NCBI RefSeq assembly: GCF_001723305.1
Contig: NZ_LPWF01000016.1
Location: forward strand, 1-64,000
DNA: 64,000 nt
Direction: 5' to 3'
Source of the DNA: Methyloceanibacter superfactus
GTDB taxonomy: Bacteria; Pseudomonadota; Alphaproteobacteria; Rhizobiales; Methyloligellaceae
This document shows positions 16,978 through 27,150 of this stretch, piece by piece. Position 1 is the first letter of the stretch; each line of letters opens with the position of its first letter. The position numbers and the translations under genes were made by a program. The notes beneath the pieces were generated by a model, which made no database searches, was not told where the DNA came from, and worked only from the letters and a program-made list of their open reading frames with translations.

Positions 16978-17074
16978 GGGATCATGAGGGCTTTCGCGCG
17001 ATGCCGGGCAAGCATGCGCCATACCTGAGTGAAGGTAAGGTCTAAGCCCCAAACCATTCAAGGGCCGAAGGCGG

Positions 17075-17824
17075 TCAGTCGCCGTTCCAAGCCAGGTGTT
17101 GACCCCCGTCGAGGGCGATCATCTGGCCGGTGATGGAGGGGGTCTCCAATAGGAAGCGGACCGTGGCGGTCACGTCATCGGTCGAAACCACGCGCTTCAG
17201 GAGCGTCGAGCGGCATTCGGCGGCGAAATCCGCCTCGCTTTGGTCCCGTGACGGCAAGACGGGCCCCGGCGCGATGGCGTTGACGCGGATTTTCGGCGCC
17301 AGGGCCTGGGCGAGGGTCCGGGTTGCGGTCCACAGGGCCGATTTGGCGATGGTGTAGGAGAAATAGTCGGGATTGAGCCGCCGGACCTTTTGGTCAAGCA
17401 GGTTGATGATATTGGCCGGGACGCCGTCGGGGGTCTGCCTGGCGAAGGCCTGGCTCAAGAACACCGGCGCACGCAGATTGATGTCGAGATGCATCCGCCA
17501 GCTCTCGGCATCCAGCGAATCCGCGCAATCCCGCTCGAAGCAGGCGGCATTGTTGACGAGGCAGGTGGGGACCCCAAGCGCCTGGCCGCAGGCCTCGATC
17601 AGGGCCGGGAGGTCATCGAGGCAGGCGAGATCGGCCTGCAGGGCCGCGGCCTGACCGCCCATGGCCTCGATTTCGTCGACGAGGCCCGCCGCCGCCGCCG
17701 TGGAGGCGTGAAAATGGACCCCGACCCGCCAGCCACGGGCCGCCAAATCGAGCGCAATGGCCCGGCCGAGGCGGCGCCCCGCGCCGGTCACCAGCACGGT
17801 CGCGTCAGTGTTGTCGTGAGCCAT
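17075..17824 (-). CDS. SDR-family oxidoreductase, pteridine-reductase-like
   Basis: This 249-residue short-chain dehydrogenase has the nucleotide site [17 protein letters not shown] near residues 12-28, [11 protein letters not shown], and the catalytic [11 protein letters not shown] (Tyr-x3-Lys). The [20 protein letters not shown] stretch resembles FolM/pteridine reductase-type SDRs, which act on dihydromonapterin or dihydrofolate, so a pterin substrate is plausible given the moa genes nearby. The substrate is inferred. It ends about 100 bases before the chosen uvrC start. Confidence 0.88.
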   Translation of the reverse strand: MAHDNTDATVLVTGAGRRLGRAIALDLAARGWRVGVHFHASTAAAAGLVDEIEAMGGQAAALQADLACLDDLPALIEACGQALGVPTCLVNNAACFERDCADSLDAESWRMHLDINLRAPVFLSQAFARQTPDGVPANIINLLDQKVRRLNPDYFSYTIAKSALWTATRTLAQALAPKIRVNAIAPGPVLPSRDQSEADFAAECRSTLLKRVVSTDDVTATVRFLLETPSITGQMIALDGGQHLAWNGD

Positions 17825-18278
17825 GGCTGCCTTGGAGGAAGGTGTCGAATCGAACTGTCAAGCGTCTCGCACTGGCGAAACGGCACTCTAGGGGACCGTC
17901 TAAATCCGAACAAGGCGCAGCAGGCGGCGGCGCAGACAGGTGAGAAGGCGAGACGGCCAAGCCCATGAAACCGCGCGCTGATTGGATCGCGCCTCGACGT
18001 TGGGCATTTGCCTTACGAATGTGCAATCTGATTGAGCATTTGTGCAGCGCCACGAGCCCTATGAGCCCAATGTGGCATCAAAGTGCTTGGACCATTGCAG
18101 AATAGTCACACAGGCCGAGATGTTTTTAGAAAGCCTTGCTTTTTCATTGCTTCAAGGGGGCCTCTGACTATTGTCAATGGAACGGGGGACGTTGCACTGC
18201 GGTCACGCAGGCAGAAGCACATCCCCACATAACGAAATCATATCGCAGGGACAGGCGAAAAAAGCAGGAGACTGGACA
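17825..18278. other. Intergenic region upstream of the TorF-type porin
   Basis: These 450 bases between the divergent SDR and porin genes contain no convincing gene. The part after 18060 is relatively AT-rich (gatgtttttagaaagccttgctttttcattgc) and probably holds the porin promoter and a long leader. I could not define -35/-10 boxes with confidence. Confidence 0.5.
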
Positions 18279-19025
18279 ATGGCTCGGGAAGTGGGGACTT
18301 TGAAACTTGGGATTTTGAGCGCGGCTCTTATCGGCGGTCTGGCACTGCCGGCACAGGCCGAAGAGCTCACGCTTGGCGGCTCCGCCACGTTCACGACTGA
18401 CTACGTGTTCCGTGGTATCTCGCAGACGATGCAGAACCCGGCGGTGCAGGCTTCGATCGATGCGAGCTATGGCATCTTCTATGCCGGTATGTGGGGCTCC
18501 AACGTCGACTTCGGCGGCGGTCCGTTCGGCCAAGACATCGCCAATCTCGAAATCGACTACTACGCCGGCATCACGCCGGAGTGGAAGGGCATCAGCTTCG
18601 ACTTCGGCGCTCTCTACTATACCTACCCTGGTGCCTATGACCCGGGTGGAGAGTTCGACTATTGGGAATTCAAGACCGCTGCGTCCTACACGTTCGGTGA
18701 GGCCTTCACCGTCGGCGTGAGCAACTACTGGTCGCCGGAATTCTTCGGTGAGACCGGCGATGCCGACGCTCTGGAACTGTCGGGCGAGTATGCCTTCAGC
18801 AACAAACTCTTCAACTTCTTCACGCCTAGCGTCAGCGGCCTCGTTGGCTGGCAGTGGGTTGATCAAGGCGTGGACTACACTTACTGGAACGCCGGCCTGA
18901 CCCTCGGCTTCATGGAGAACTGGTCAGCCGACATCCGCTACTGGGACACCGATATTGGCGACGCCACTTGTGGCGGACCCAACTGCGACGCACGTGTTGT
19001 GGGAACCATTTCGGCCTCCTTCTAA
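18279..19025 (+). CDS. TorF-family putative porin
   Basis: The 248-residue protein begins with a signal peptide ending ALPAQAEE. The barrel then starts LTLGGSATFTTDYVFRGISQTMQNPAVQ, the hallmark of the TorF/TIGR02001 porin family, and has alternating aromatic beta-strands to a C-terminal phenylalanine (GTISASF). It should be an outer-membrane channel. The ATG at 18279 follows an AGGAG site. Codon use is more uniform than in its neighbours and a strong terminator follows, so it is probably a highly expressed single gene. Confidence 0.9.
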   Translation: MAREVGTLKLGILSAALIGGLALPAQAEELTLGGSATFTTDYVFRGISQTMQNPAVQASIDASYGIFYAGMWGSNVDFGGGPFGQDIANLEIDYYAGITPEWKGISFDFGALYYTYPGAYDPGGEFDYWEFKTAASYTFGEAFTVGVSNYWSPEFFGETGDADALELSGEYAFSNKLFNFFTPSVSGLVGWQWVDQGVDYTYWNAGLTLGFMENWSADIRYWDTDIGDATCGGPNCDARVVGTISASF

Positions 19026-19060
19026 GGCCTAATAACTTCCCCAAAAGCACTTCCCACCTA

Positions 19061-19089
19061 AAAGGGCGCCGTTTCGGCGCCCTTTTTTT
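19061..19089 (+). terminator. Rho-independent terminator of the porin gene
   Basis: An aaagggcgcc / ggcgcccttt hairpin with loop gtttc is followed by a T run, 36 bases after the porin stop. Confidence 0.9.
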
Positions 19090-19097
19090 GGTGCCGG

Positions 19098-19790
19098 ATG
19101 CAGACAATGGCTGAGGATCTCGCATATCGGGCCAGTCGCGCGGCCGACCCCGACGCCATCGCCCGGGCGCATGCGGTGTATACGCCCTTGGCGCTCGCCT
19201 TCTACGACGTCGTGGTGCATGGGCTGTCCAACCGATTCGCCTGGCGATGTCCGACGAAACGGCTGCTTGAGCTCTACGCGGCCAATCTCTCGGCCAATCA
19301 TCTCGAAGCGGGGCCCGGAACGGGTCTGTTTCTCGACCGCGCGGGTATCGATTTCGACCGCTTGGTCCTGCTCGACATCAACGAGCACTGCCTGGAACGT
19401 GCCGCCCGGCGGCTCGTCCGTTTCAAGCCGGCGCTCCGCCAGGCGAATCTCTTGGCTACCCTCGAGCCCATCGCAGGCGGGTCCTTCGACTCGGTCGGCC
19501 TCACCTATGTGCTGCATTGCCTGCCGGGCGCCCTGGGAGACAAGCTCGTGGTGCTCGACCATCTCCGGCCCCTAATGGCCGAAGGGGCGGTGCTGTTCGG
19601 GGCCACGATTCTCGGCCGTGGCGTGCCGGTCAACGCGCCGGCGCGGGCGTTGCTCGACATCTATAACGCCAAAGGCGTGTTCGATAACCGCGAGGACGAC
19701 ATCGAGACCCTGACCCAGGGACTCAAAGCGCGTTTCGACACCGTCGAGATCGACAGGCATGGCTGCGTGGCCCTGTTCCGCGCCAGCTGA
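19098..19790 (+). CDS. Class I SAM-dependent methyltransferase
   Basis: The 230-residue protein has the SAM-binding motif as HLEAGPGTGLFLDRAG near residue 68, LVLLDINEHCLERAARRL with the acidic residue for the ribose, and DSVGLTYVLHCLPG as motif IV. The substrate is not evident; related small methyltransferases are annotated only at fold level. A second ATG three codons in is an alternative start. It begins right after the porin terminator, so it should have its own promoter. Confidence 0.85.
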   Translation: MQTMAEDLAYRASRAADPDAIARAHAVYTPLALAFYDVVVHGLSNRFAWRCPTKRLLELYAANLSANHLEAGPGTGLFLDRAGIDFDRLVLLDINEHCLERAARRLVRFKPALRQANLLATLEPIAGGSFDSVGLTYVLHCLPGALGDKLVVLDHLRPLMAEGAVLFGATILGRGVPVNAPARALLDIYNAKGVFDNREDDIETLTQGLKARFDTVEIDRHGCVALFRAS

Positions 19791-19987
19791 AGGGCTTCGC
19801 TCAGGTACCAATCCCGCCTTGGGATCGTCATTAACCTGCCGCTTACCTTGCCCGTTTTTGCCCCGGTTCGTTGTTAACAGTCGGTAAGGGTGGGGCACTA
19901 CCCTGGGGCCGTGAGCGCTTGGTCCAGCACGATTCTCCCGTGCTGCGCGGCGGACGGACCGAGCCTCCAATCGTGAGGGAGTCTGTC

Positions 19988-20672
19988 ATGCGTAGGCGAT
20001 TGTACCAGGTGGCGGCTGTTGCCGCCGTGTTAACGGCCGGCGCCACGGCCTCAACCCCAGCATTCAGTGCCGATCTCTACGATACGCCGCCGATCTACGA
20101 CGCGGCGCCTATTCCGCCCCAGGACATCTTCGAAGGCTGGTATCTCGGCGGCACCATCGGTGGCGCCTCGGTGAGCTACGATCTCGAGCCGGCGAACGGC
20201 TCCGTCTCCTCGAGCGGCGTGCTCGGCGGCGCGGATCGGCGGCTACAGCTTCCAGAGCGGTCCTTTCGTGCTCGGCGTCGAGGGCGATTTCCTGGCCGCC
20301 GACATCACCGGAAGCCGTCATTTCAATGGAGGTCTGAACAAGGCTGACACCAGCATCGACACGATGGGGGATGTGCGCCTTCGCGCCGGTTACGCTATCC
20401 GGCCGAACATCCTGCTGTTCGGCACCTTTGGCGGTGCATGGGCCGATGCCGACCTCGCGATCTCCGGGCCCGGCGGCGCCTTCCGCGAGACGACCTTCTT
20501 CGGCTGGAGCGCCGGCGCCGGTGCCGAGGTCGCGCTCAATCCGAATTGGAGCGCGCGGTTCGACTATCAGTTCACCGATTTCGGCTCCGAGACGCTCAAC
20601 TATCCTGGTGGCAAGGCAACATTCGACCCGGACATGAATCAGTTCCGCGGTTCGGTGATCTACCGCTTCTAG
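19988..20672 (+). CDS. Outer-membrane beta-barrel protein, Omp25/31-like (frameshifted)
   Basis: A signal peptide ending TPAFSADLYD is followed by a proline-rich linker and the barrel start GWYLGGTIGGASVSYDL. The frame is lost near 20230; the next frame resumes at once with RIGGYSFQSGPFVLGVEGDFLAADI and runs to the C-terminal FRGSVIYRF with a terminal Phe. The whole gene is about 228 residues, typical of rhizobial Omp25/31-like barrels. The start ATG 19988 has gtgaggga upstream. Its stop codon shares CTAG with the convergent RNase T2 stop. Confidence 0.85.
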
Positions 20673-21355
20673 GGAACCGTCACGGTGATCCGCTTCAGCG
20701 GACAGAGGCGCTGCTGATCGACATTCGCGCCGCATGCGCGCGGACTAAGGTCGCGATCGAAGCAGAGCCGGATGTCGAAGAGGTTCCCGCGCCGGCAGGT
20801 CACCGCGATCATGTCCGGCTTGAGCCACGCATTGGCCGCGATGAACTCAGCCTCAATGTTATCGGGCGATAGAAAGCGCTGGGTTTCGGGATCGTCGAAG
20901 CCTGCCGGTACGCTCACTTTGTCGTAGGCGGCGCGTGCGGCGTCGTAGAACTTCTCCGGCGACAGCCCCGTGCAGGTGCCGTGCGCTTTGTATTCGTGGA
21001 TGATGAGCTCCTTGCTCGGCATGATGGGGCGCATCTCGTCGAGCACTTGCGACGGGATCCATGGACGCTCCCCCTGATAACAATCCTCGGGCCAACCTTT
21101 CGCGTATTGCGGCCACAGTCCATGCAGAACGAAGTCGTGCGATAGTTTGGTGTCGCATTGCGGGTCGCCGCGCGCATCGCCTTCCTTGAGGCAGTAGGCG
21201 GGCGACCAGCCGAGCACCAGCACATAGTAATCGAAGTTGCCGGGTTCGGCGTAACGATAGGCGTGCAAGCCGTCGTCGTCATAGGCCGCGGCGTTGCCGG
21301 ACATGAGCGAGGCGACGGCCGTGAGAACCATGCCGGTGCGGCGCAGATCAAACAT
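20669..21355 (-). CDS. Secreted ribonuclease, T2 family
   Basis: The 228-residue protein has an N-terminal export signal ([18 protein letters not shown]) and both catalytic segments: CAS1 as [12 protein letters not shown] and CAS2 as [13 protein letters not shown]. Several cysteines can pair as in periplasmic RNase I. T2 enzymes cut single-stranded RNA through a cyclic phosphate. I chose the ATG at 21355, which overlaps the end of the M20 peptidase gene by eight bases; a TTG at 21373 is the alternative. Confidence 0.93.
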   Translation of the reverse strand: MFDLRRTGMVLTAVASLMSGNAAAYDDDGLHAYRYAEPGNFDYYVLVLGWSPAYCLKEGDARGDPQCDTKLSHDFVLHGLWPQYAKGWPEDCYQGERPWIPSQVLDEMRPIMPSKELIIHEYKAHGTCTGLSPEKFYDAARAAYDKVSVPAGFDDPETQRFLSPDNIEAEFIAANAWLKPDMIAVTCRRGNLFDIRLCFDRDLSPRACGANVDQQRLCPLKRITVTVP

Positions 21356-22758
21356 CGGTATCGGTGTCTCCAAGGCTCGCGAGAATCCGCGCCCAACTGC
21401 GCGCGCCCTTCTCGAAGCTGGTCAGATTGTATTTCTCGTTGGGCGAGTGAATGCGATCGTCCTCCAGCGCGAAGCCGACAAGGAGTGCGTCCATGCCAAG
21501 CAGCGTGCGAAACGATTCCACGATGGGAATGGACGCGCCGCAGCCGACGATCACCGGCGCCTTGCCCCATTCGTTGGCGAGCGCGCGCGAGGCGGCGCGA
21601 AAGGCCGGCGCTTCGGCATCGAAGCCGACCGCGGGCGATCCGCCTTCGCCGGCATAGGAGACGCCGGCGTCGGCGGGAAGCAGGCTCGCGACGAAGCGGT
21701 GCAGGCCGTCGAGGATCTTGCCGGGATCTTGATTGGGGACGAGGCGGAAGGACAGTTTGGCCGAGGCTTTGGCGGGGATCACCGTCTTGGTACCAGGCCC
21801 GGTATAGCCGCCGACGATGCCGTTGACCTCGACCGTCGGCCGCGACCAGAGCTGTTCGAGAATGCTCTTGTCCGTCTCGCCGGCCGGTGTGCTGAGACCC
21901 ACCTCGCCGAGAAAGCTCTTGTCGTCGAATCCGAGTTTCCGCCACGCGGAAATCTGCTCGGCCGAAGGGTCTTGTACATCGTCATAGAAGCCCGGGATGG
22001 TGACGCGGCCTTGCGCGTCATGGAGCGCTGTCACGATCTCGGCGAGAACGCGGATGGGATTGCGCGCCGGGCCGCCATAGATCCCCGAATGCAAGTCGCG
22101 CGACGGCCCGGTGATGGTGATCTCCGAGAAGGCGAGGCCGCGCAAGAAGGCGGTGATGGCGGGGGTGGCCGCATCCCACTGGCCGGTGTCGCAGACAAGG
22201 GCGATGTCAGCCTGCAAGGCCTCACCATGGGTGGCGAGAAACGGCGCCAGACTCGGACTTCCGGATTCCTCCTCGCCTTCGAGCAGCACGGTGACGTCGA
22301 CGGGAAGCGCGCCATGGGCATCGCGCCAAGCGCGGCAGGCCTCGATGAATGTCATCACCTGCCTTTGTCATCGGAAGCGCCGCGCGCGACGATGACTTCG
22401 CCATGTTGCGGATTCTCGACGAGCTGCGGTTCGAAGGGTGACGCGGTCCAGGCCTCGAGCGGGTCGGGCGGCTGCACGTCGTAATGCCCGTAGAAGAGAA
22501 CGCGCGGACGCGCGCCGCCATCGGGATCGCGCCAATGCGCCAGGACCATGGGCTTGCCGGCGGTCGGCTCGACGGTGGCGGTGAAGCCGATCTCGCGTAA
22601 GGCGTTCGCCGACCACTCCGCAGCTTGCACGCAGGCTTCGTGATAGCCGGGTCGGTCGAGATGCTCGGGATGGCGAGGAACTCAAACAATCGTTCGAGAG
22701 CACCCTTGCGTCCCTCGGCAAGACGATTGAGCACGCCGTCAAGCGCGCGGTCTGACAC
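21348..22758 (-). CDS. M20-family metallopeptidase / dipeptidase (two frameshifts)
   Basis: Three adjacent frames join into one M20/M25/M40 peptidase of about 470 residues. Zinc-site motifs are intact: [31 protein letters not shown] with the catalytic Glu, and a C-terminal [13 protein letters not shown]. The dimerisation domain [18 protein letters not shown] is also seen. The frame shifts near 22628 and near 22360. A GTG at 22758 with GGAGG upstream is the best start. The family removes N-terminal amino acids from di- and tripeptides; the exact substrate is unknown. Confidence 0.88.
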
Positions 22759-22875
22759 GCGTGAACCCTCCATCATTTCTCGCCGGCGGCGAGGCCAAAA
22801 AAATCCCGCTGACAATAGCGGTGTCAAAAGACGCCACTACCGCAGCGGGGCAAATGTTCGATTTGCGAAGCTGAG

Positions 22876-23091
22876 CTATTCGCCGAGCTGCACGTTGATC
22901 GCTTGAGGACCTTTGCCGCGGCGATCTGGTTCGGTCTCGAATGAGATGCGCGCGCCCTCATCCGGCGCCGGAAGTCCCGACTTCTGCAAGGCGGAGATGT
23001 GCAGAAACACATCCTTGCCGCCATCGTCCGGCGTGATGAAGCCGAAACCCCGAGAATGATTGAAGAATTTGACCGTGCCGGTCTGACGCAT
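22876..23091 (-). CDS. Cold-shock domain protein CspA family
   Basis: This 71-residue OB-fold protein has RNP1 as KFFNHSRGFGFITPD and RNP2 as DVFLHISAL. It binds single-stranded nucleic acid as an RNA chaperone. The ATG at 23091 is preferred because AAAGGAG lies seven bases upstream, although the frame is open eight codons further. Note His-Ser in place of the usual Asn/Glu-Lys in KFFNxxKGFGFI. Confidence 0.95.
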   Translation of the reverse strand: MRQTGTVKFFNHSRGFGFITPDDGGKDVFLHISALQKSGLPAPDEGARISFETEPDRRGKGPQAINVQLGE

Positions 23092-23324
23092 TGGGAAGCT
23101 CCTTTTCCCCTCCAAATGGTCCGTGCGACGCGCACGGAAAATCAGGCAAGTCTAGGAAACGGGGAAAGAAACCGCGTTGCTTCCCAAGGAGCGTAGTACG
23201 CGGCCAGTCTCCACCCTGGTTCGCTGTCTGCCCACAAAGCGCCTCACTGTAAAAGCGCGAGGCTATTGTGTGCAAGACCCATCTACTTTGACGCGAACCC
23301 GCTAGGTTGGATGAACGCGCGGGA

Positions 23325-23639
23325 TTAGTTGGGATAGGGAGACTGGTTGGGGACGCCGTTCAAGTTGTAACCGCCGCCCTGATAGTCGAAACCGGGCCCG
23401 AAATCGTTGGCAGGCGGCGGCATCTTGGGCTCGCCCCACACGTCGCTCAAGGTCCAGGACGTTCCGCCGACGCCGCGCGTGCGGCCCCGGTCGCTGCTGG
23501 ACGCTCCGTTGCCATAGCCGTTCCCATCGCCGCGGCGCTGTTGCGCTTCGGTCGTGTCGACGGCGGCGAGGGCGAAAAGAGCGGCGGCGACGATCGCCGC
23601 GCGGGGGAGGGCTTTGCGAAGTGCGGGAAGCATGGCCAT
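23325..23639 (-). CDS. Small secreted protein of unknown function
   Basis: About 104 residues: a signal peptide (ALPRAAIVAAALFALAAVDTTEA) and a Gly/Asn/Asp-rich mature part ending GPGFDYQGGGYNLNGVPNQ, probably disordered. The start may be at 23639 (MAMLPAL) or 23657. No family is recognised; similar short Gly/Tyr-rich exported proteins are common in Hyphomicrobiales. Confidence 0.55.
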   Translation of the reverse strand: MAMLPALRKALPRAAIVAAALFALAAVDTTEAQQRRGDGNGYGNGASSSDRGRTRGVGGTSWTLSDVWGEPKMPPPANDFGPGFDYQGGGYNLNGVPNQSPYPN

Positions 23640-23910
23640 GTCTGATCGTGACTCCATCGGGGTGGGGCATCCAAGCCCCTGCGAATCCTGAACTTTGTTG
23701 GTTACGATTGCGTCACCACGTCCCCGATAAGGATCCAGCGATTCAGCTACCGAAAGCCCGTTTGGGCAACTATGCAGACTTTGGGTTCGGCTGCCTAGCG
23801 CATCTGTGCAACAGGTGGCGGCGATCTTTTGCGCGGCGGGGGCTTCGCGACGGGCGCTATCAGAGGGGGCTCTACCGCGCCGCCGGTGGCGATGGCGAGA
23901 CTACAACGGC

Positions 23911-23945
23911 AAACGCCGGGCGCTGGCCCGGCGTTCTTGTTCTTC
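23911..23945 (+). terminator. Strong hairpin, terminator-like, with no gene upstream
   Basis: A perfect 10-bp stem aacgccgggc / gcccggcgtt with loop gctg is followed on the plus strand by cttgttctt. The interval 23658-24028 contains no convincing protein gene on either strand, so the hairpin could end an unannotated plus-strand RNA or, less well, the rlpA-like transcript from the other side. Confidence 0.5.
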
Positions 23946-24028
23946 GTGGGTGGCGCCGAAGGCGCCAATCGTTCTTATAATTCAGTTGCTTGAGGGGTGG
24001 ATCGGGTCTGCCCGGCCACCCCCCAGGC

Positions 24029-24448
24029 TTAGTTCTTGGCGGTGCGCCGAGACTTGGACGTCGCCTTGCCCAGGGCCTCGAGAGAGCCGCCGCTGGCCTT
24101 GGTGATCCGCACCTTGGCGGTGCCGGAACCGATCATGCCGATCTGCGCGGCAGCGGCCTTGGACAGGTCGATCACGCGGCCACCGATAAACGGACCGCGG
24201 TCATTGATTCGCACGACTACGGAGCGGCCGTTGCTGAGATTCTCCACCAGGACTTTGGTGCCGAACGGCAGCGAGCGATGCGCTGCGGTCAGCTCATTCG
24301 GGTTCATCCGTTCCCCGCTGGCTGTCTGGGATGTCAGGGCATACCAGGAGGCGTGGCCAACCTGGTCTGCCTTGGCGGCATTCAGCGGCAGCATCATTGC
24401 AGCGCCCATAAGCCCCACCGACATCATTTTAGCTCGCACTTTGACCAT
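24029..24448 (-). CDS. RlpA-like septal ring lytic transglycosylase family protein
   Basis: The 139-residue protein has a signal peptide ([19 protein letters not shown]) and a double-psi beta-barrel: [35 protein letters not shown] and [22 protein letters not shown]. These contain the conserved Asp/Arg of RlpA, which cleaves denuded glycan strands during septation. There is no lipobox and no SPOR domain, so this is a short soluble form. The C-terminus is basic (SKSRRTAKN). Confidence 0.9.
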   Translation of the reverse strand: MVKVRAKMMSVGLMGAAMMLPLNAAKADQVGHASWYALTSQTASGERMNPNELTAAHRSLPFGTKVLVENLSNGRSVVVRINDRGPFIGGRVIDLSKAAAAQIGMIGSGTAKVRITKASGGSLEALGKATSKSRRTAKN

Positions 24449-24981
24449 GCGTTGTGCTCCTTACACTTCCAATTTTCTGGGAGGTTTTTTTTGAGGACCG
24501 ATGACGATTCGAATCGGTCGCGCACGCGTTGGTGCAGTGCAATAAACTACGGGAAAAGGGGGCGAAAGATCGGCTGGCCGACGTTTATTGGAAGGCGATT
24601 TGTAGGCGTTTTAGACTTTTTTCTCTATGCTTTACAGCATGTTAAAATGAATCTGGCGTTGCCTGCTTCAACAAGTCGCGGGGACTGAAGGGGCCGATTC
24701 CACCCGATGCGCCGGGAATTCGGCGCGCCCCACAGGCTCGGCAGTCCGGCGTGAGGATTTGCGCTGAATCAAGCGCGGCCCGGGAAAGCCGATCTAAGAC
24801 TCATTGGATGGGTTGGGTGAGGGCAGCCGAATAGCGCCTGTTTGCTGAGCGGAAGATCGCCATGCCCAAACCTTGGCCAAGGAGCGCCAAATCCTTGCCC
24901 TTTTCGATTCCTACTGTAACAATCATGTGTAGAAAAAGAATCCCATAGGGAAACACCAAGGACGGTCCAGGATTTATTGCG
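24449..24981. other. Intergenic region between divergent rlpA-like and DUF3072 genes
   Basis: These 530 bases carry no coding sequence I can support. The stretch around 24595-24650 is AT-rich (ttttagacttttttctctatgc, cagcatgttaaaatg) and is the likely promoter zone. Apparent reading frames here have no family signature. Confidence 0.45.
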
Positions 24982-25218
24982 ATGCAACAGAAGAAGAGAG
25001 CTCCTGAGCACCAGGAAAGCCAACAGCTTTCACCGGCGGAGGCTCCCGCATGGGAGCCGATGACCGGGGCGCAGGCGTCCTACCTCAAGTCGCTGGCTGA
25101 AGAGGTTGAGGAGCCGGGGGCATATCGGCAGGACTTGACGAAGCGCGAGGCTTCCCGGCGCATCAATGCGCTGATGGAGCGGCTTCGCATCGGTGAGCTG
25201 CCGCCGCACACCGACTAG
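24982..25218 (+). CDS. DUF3072 domain-containing protein
   Basis: This short, 78-residue protein has the DUF3072 pattern PMTGAQASYLKSLAEEV...LTKREASRRINALMERL. The domain is a small helical motif common in soil bacteria, also found next to SAP-like or HNH domains; function unknown. A disordered Gln/Glu/Pro N-terminus precedes it. Confidence 0.85.
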   Translation: MQQKKRAPEHQESQQLSPAEAPAWEPMTGAQASYLKSLAEEVEEPGAYRQDLTKREASRRINALMERLRIGELPPHTD

Positions 25219-25248
25219 TCGCGCCCGCTGTTTCGGAAGCGGGGGACG

Positions 25249-25820
25249 ATGGTTGTTGGGCCGACATCGGCAAATCTTCGGCGGCCTGTGTTCGGGCTTG
25301 TTGCCCTTCTCGCCCTCATGTTTGCTTGGGCTGGGAGCGCCGTCATGACTCTCATGCTGACATCGCCGGCCTTCGAGCCCGGCGGCACGATTTCTTCAAA
25401 ATACACCTGTGAGGGTGAGGACGTGTCCCCGCCGCTGGCGATTGCCGGCGTGCCGAGCGGAACGAAAAGCTTGGCCCTCATTGTCGACGATCCCGACGCT
25501 CCCGATCCCAAAGCGCCGAGGCGCGTCTGGGTGCACTGGGTCGCCTACAATCTTCCTCCCGCGACGGAGCTCTGCCGGAGAATGCGAGCAGCACGGGGTT
25601 GCCGCCAGGCGCTGTGGACGGTCTCAACGACTGGAAGCAGACGGGCTACAGGGGGCCGTGCCCGCCCATTGGGCGGCATCGCTATTTTCACAAGCTCTAT
25701 GCGCTGGATACCGTGCTTCCCGGAAGGGCGATGACCAAGGCGGAGCTGGAATCGGCCATGGACGGTCACATTCTGGCGCAGACGGAGCTCATGGGCACCT
25801 ATCAGAAAGGTGACCCCTAG
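25249..25820 (+). CDS. YbhB/YbcL family (PEBP-like) protein, exported (frameshifted)
   Basis: A hydrophobic export signal (LVALLALMFAWAGSAV) is followed by the PEBP fold: LTSPAFEPGGTISSKYTCEGEDVSPPL, LIVDDPDAPDP and WVHWVAYNLPP. The frame is lost near 25572; restoring one T (gagctcttgccg) gives LPENASSTGLPPGAVDGLNDW, then YRGPCPPIGRHRYFHKLYALD and a stop at 25820. PEBP proteins bind phospholipid head groups or phosphoesters; the bacterial role is unclear. Confidence 0.85.
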
Positions 25821-25881
25821 GCCGTGAACATGACGACCTCTTAGCTTGACTGGAGCCTCCCGACTGGGTTCAGTGACGCGC

Positions 25882-27110
25882 ATGGCTAGACACCCCCTGA
25901 CACGCGTCACCCTTATGACAGCGCGCGCTGGCCTCTGCGCGGCGGTGCTGTTCGGTTCAGCTTCGAGCGCCCTTGCCGCTTGTCCCGGCCCCGCTGGTTT
26001 CGGCAAATGGCTGCAGGGCTTCAAGCAGCAAGCGATCGCCGAGGGCATCTCTCCTCAGACGGTCGCCTCGGCGCTCAACGGCGTCACGTATTTTCCGACA
26101 GCCATTGCCCACGACCGGCGCCAGGGCGTCTTTGCCCAGGATTTTCTGACATTCCAGGGCCGCATGGTGTCGAACAATCGCCTGCAGGTCGGCAAGGCGA
26201 TGCTCCGGAAATACGCCTCGGTGTTCAACAGGATCGAGCAGCAATACGGCGTGCCCGGACCGGTGATGGTCGCCTATTGGGGGCTGGAGACCGATTTCGG
26301 CAAGGTGATGGGCAATCTGCCGAGCATCCAATCGCTCGCCACCTTGAGCTATGACTGCCGCCGTCCCGAGGAGTTCCGGGAACAGCTGATGTACGCGCTG
26401 AAGGTGATCGACCGCGGCGATCTCCAGCCGGGACAGATGCGCGGACCTGCCCATGGCGAGGTCGGTCAGTTCCAGTTCCAGCCGAAGACATATTACAACT
26501 ACGCCGTCGATTTCGACGGTGACGGGCATCGCGACCTGGTGCGCAGCGCGCCGGATTCGCTCGCCTCGGCGGCGAACTATCTCCGGTCGAAAGGGTGGCA
26601 GCCCGGTCAGCCTTGGCTCGAGGAGGTTCGCGTCTCGGGCAACGTGCCGTGGGACCAGGCCGACGTGACCATCCGGAAGCCGCGCGCGTTCTGGGCGCAG
26701 AACGGCGTGACCTACCGCAACGGCAAGCCAATCCCGGCCGATAATCTGCAGGCGTCGCTGCTCCTGCCCATGGGGCGCAACGGGCCGGCGTTCCTCGCTT
26801 ATCCGAACTTCACGACGGTCTATCTCGATTGGAACAACTCGCTCGTCTATTCGACGACCGCGGCCTACTACGCCACGCGGCTCGCCGGGGCGCCGCCGCT
26901 CAATCGTGGCAACCCGGAACCGTTCACCGCAGCGGAGACCAAGCAGTTGCAGACACTGCTCGCCCGGCAAGGGTTCGACGTGGGCAAGATCGACGGCGTG
27001 ATCGGCGCCGGCACCCGCGAGGCCATTCGCGCCATGCAGATCAAGTATGGGCTTCCCGCGGATTCTATCCCAGTCATGAGCTGCTGAGGCAGTTGCAGCG
27101 CGGCCGCTAA
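25882..27110 (+). CDS. Lytic murein transglycosylase, MltB/SLT_2 family with peptidoglycan-binding tail (3' frameshift)
   Basis: About 409 residues. A signal peptide (ending SALAACPG) precedes the MltB-type catalytic domain with the catalytic Glu in YWGLETDFGKVMGN and the GEVGQFQFQPKTYYNYAVDFDGDG segment. A PG_binding_1 domain follows (TKQLQTLLARQGFDVGKIDGVIGAGTREAIRAMQ). One base lost near 27066 truncates the tail; repaired, it ends YPSHELLRQLQRGR with TAA at 27108-27110. The start may be ATG 25882 or 25846. The enzyme cleaves glycan strands to anhydro-muropeptides. A paralogue without the binding domain is at 62612-63461. Confidence 0.92.
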
Positions 27111-27150
27111 CGCAGCGGCACGCTTCTTCTGTCCGGTCCTCCCGTTGCGC

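Noticed and set aside
19826-19882. CtrA-like half-sites (ttaacctgccgcttacc and ttaacagtcggtaag) upstream of the Omp25-like gene
   Set aside because: Each deviates from TTAA-N7-TTAA in the second half; too weak to call without an aligned set of promoters.
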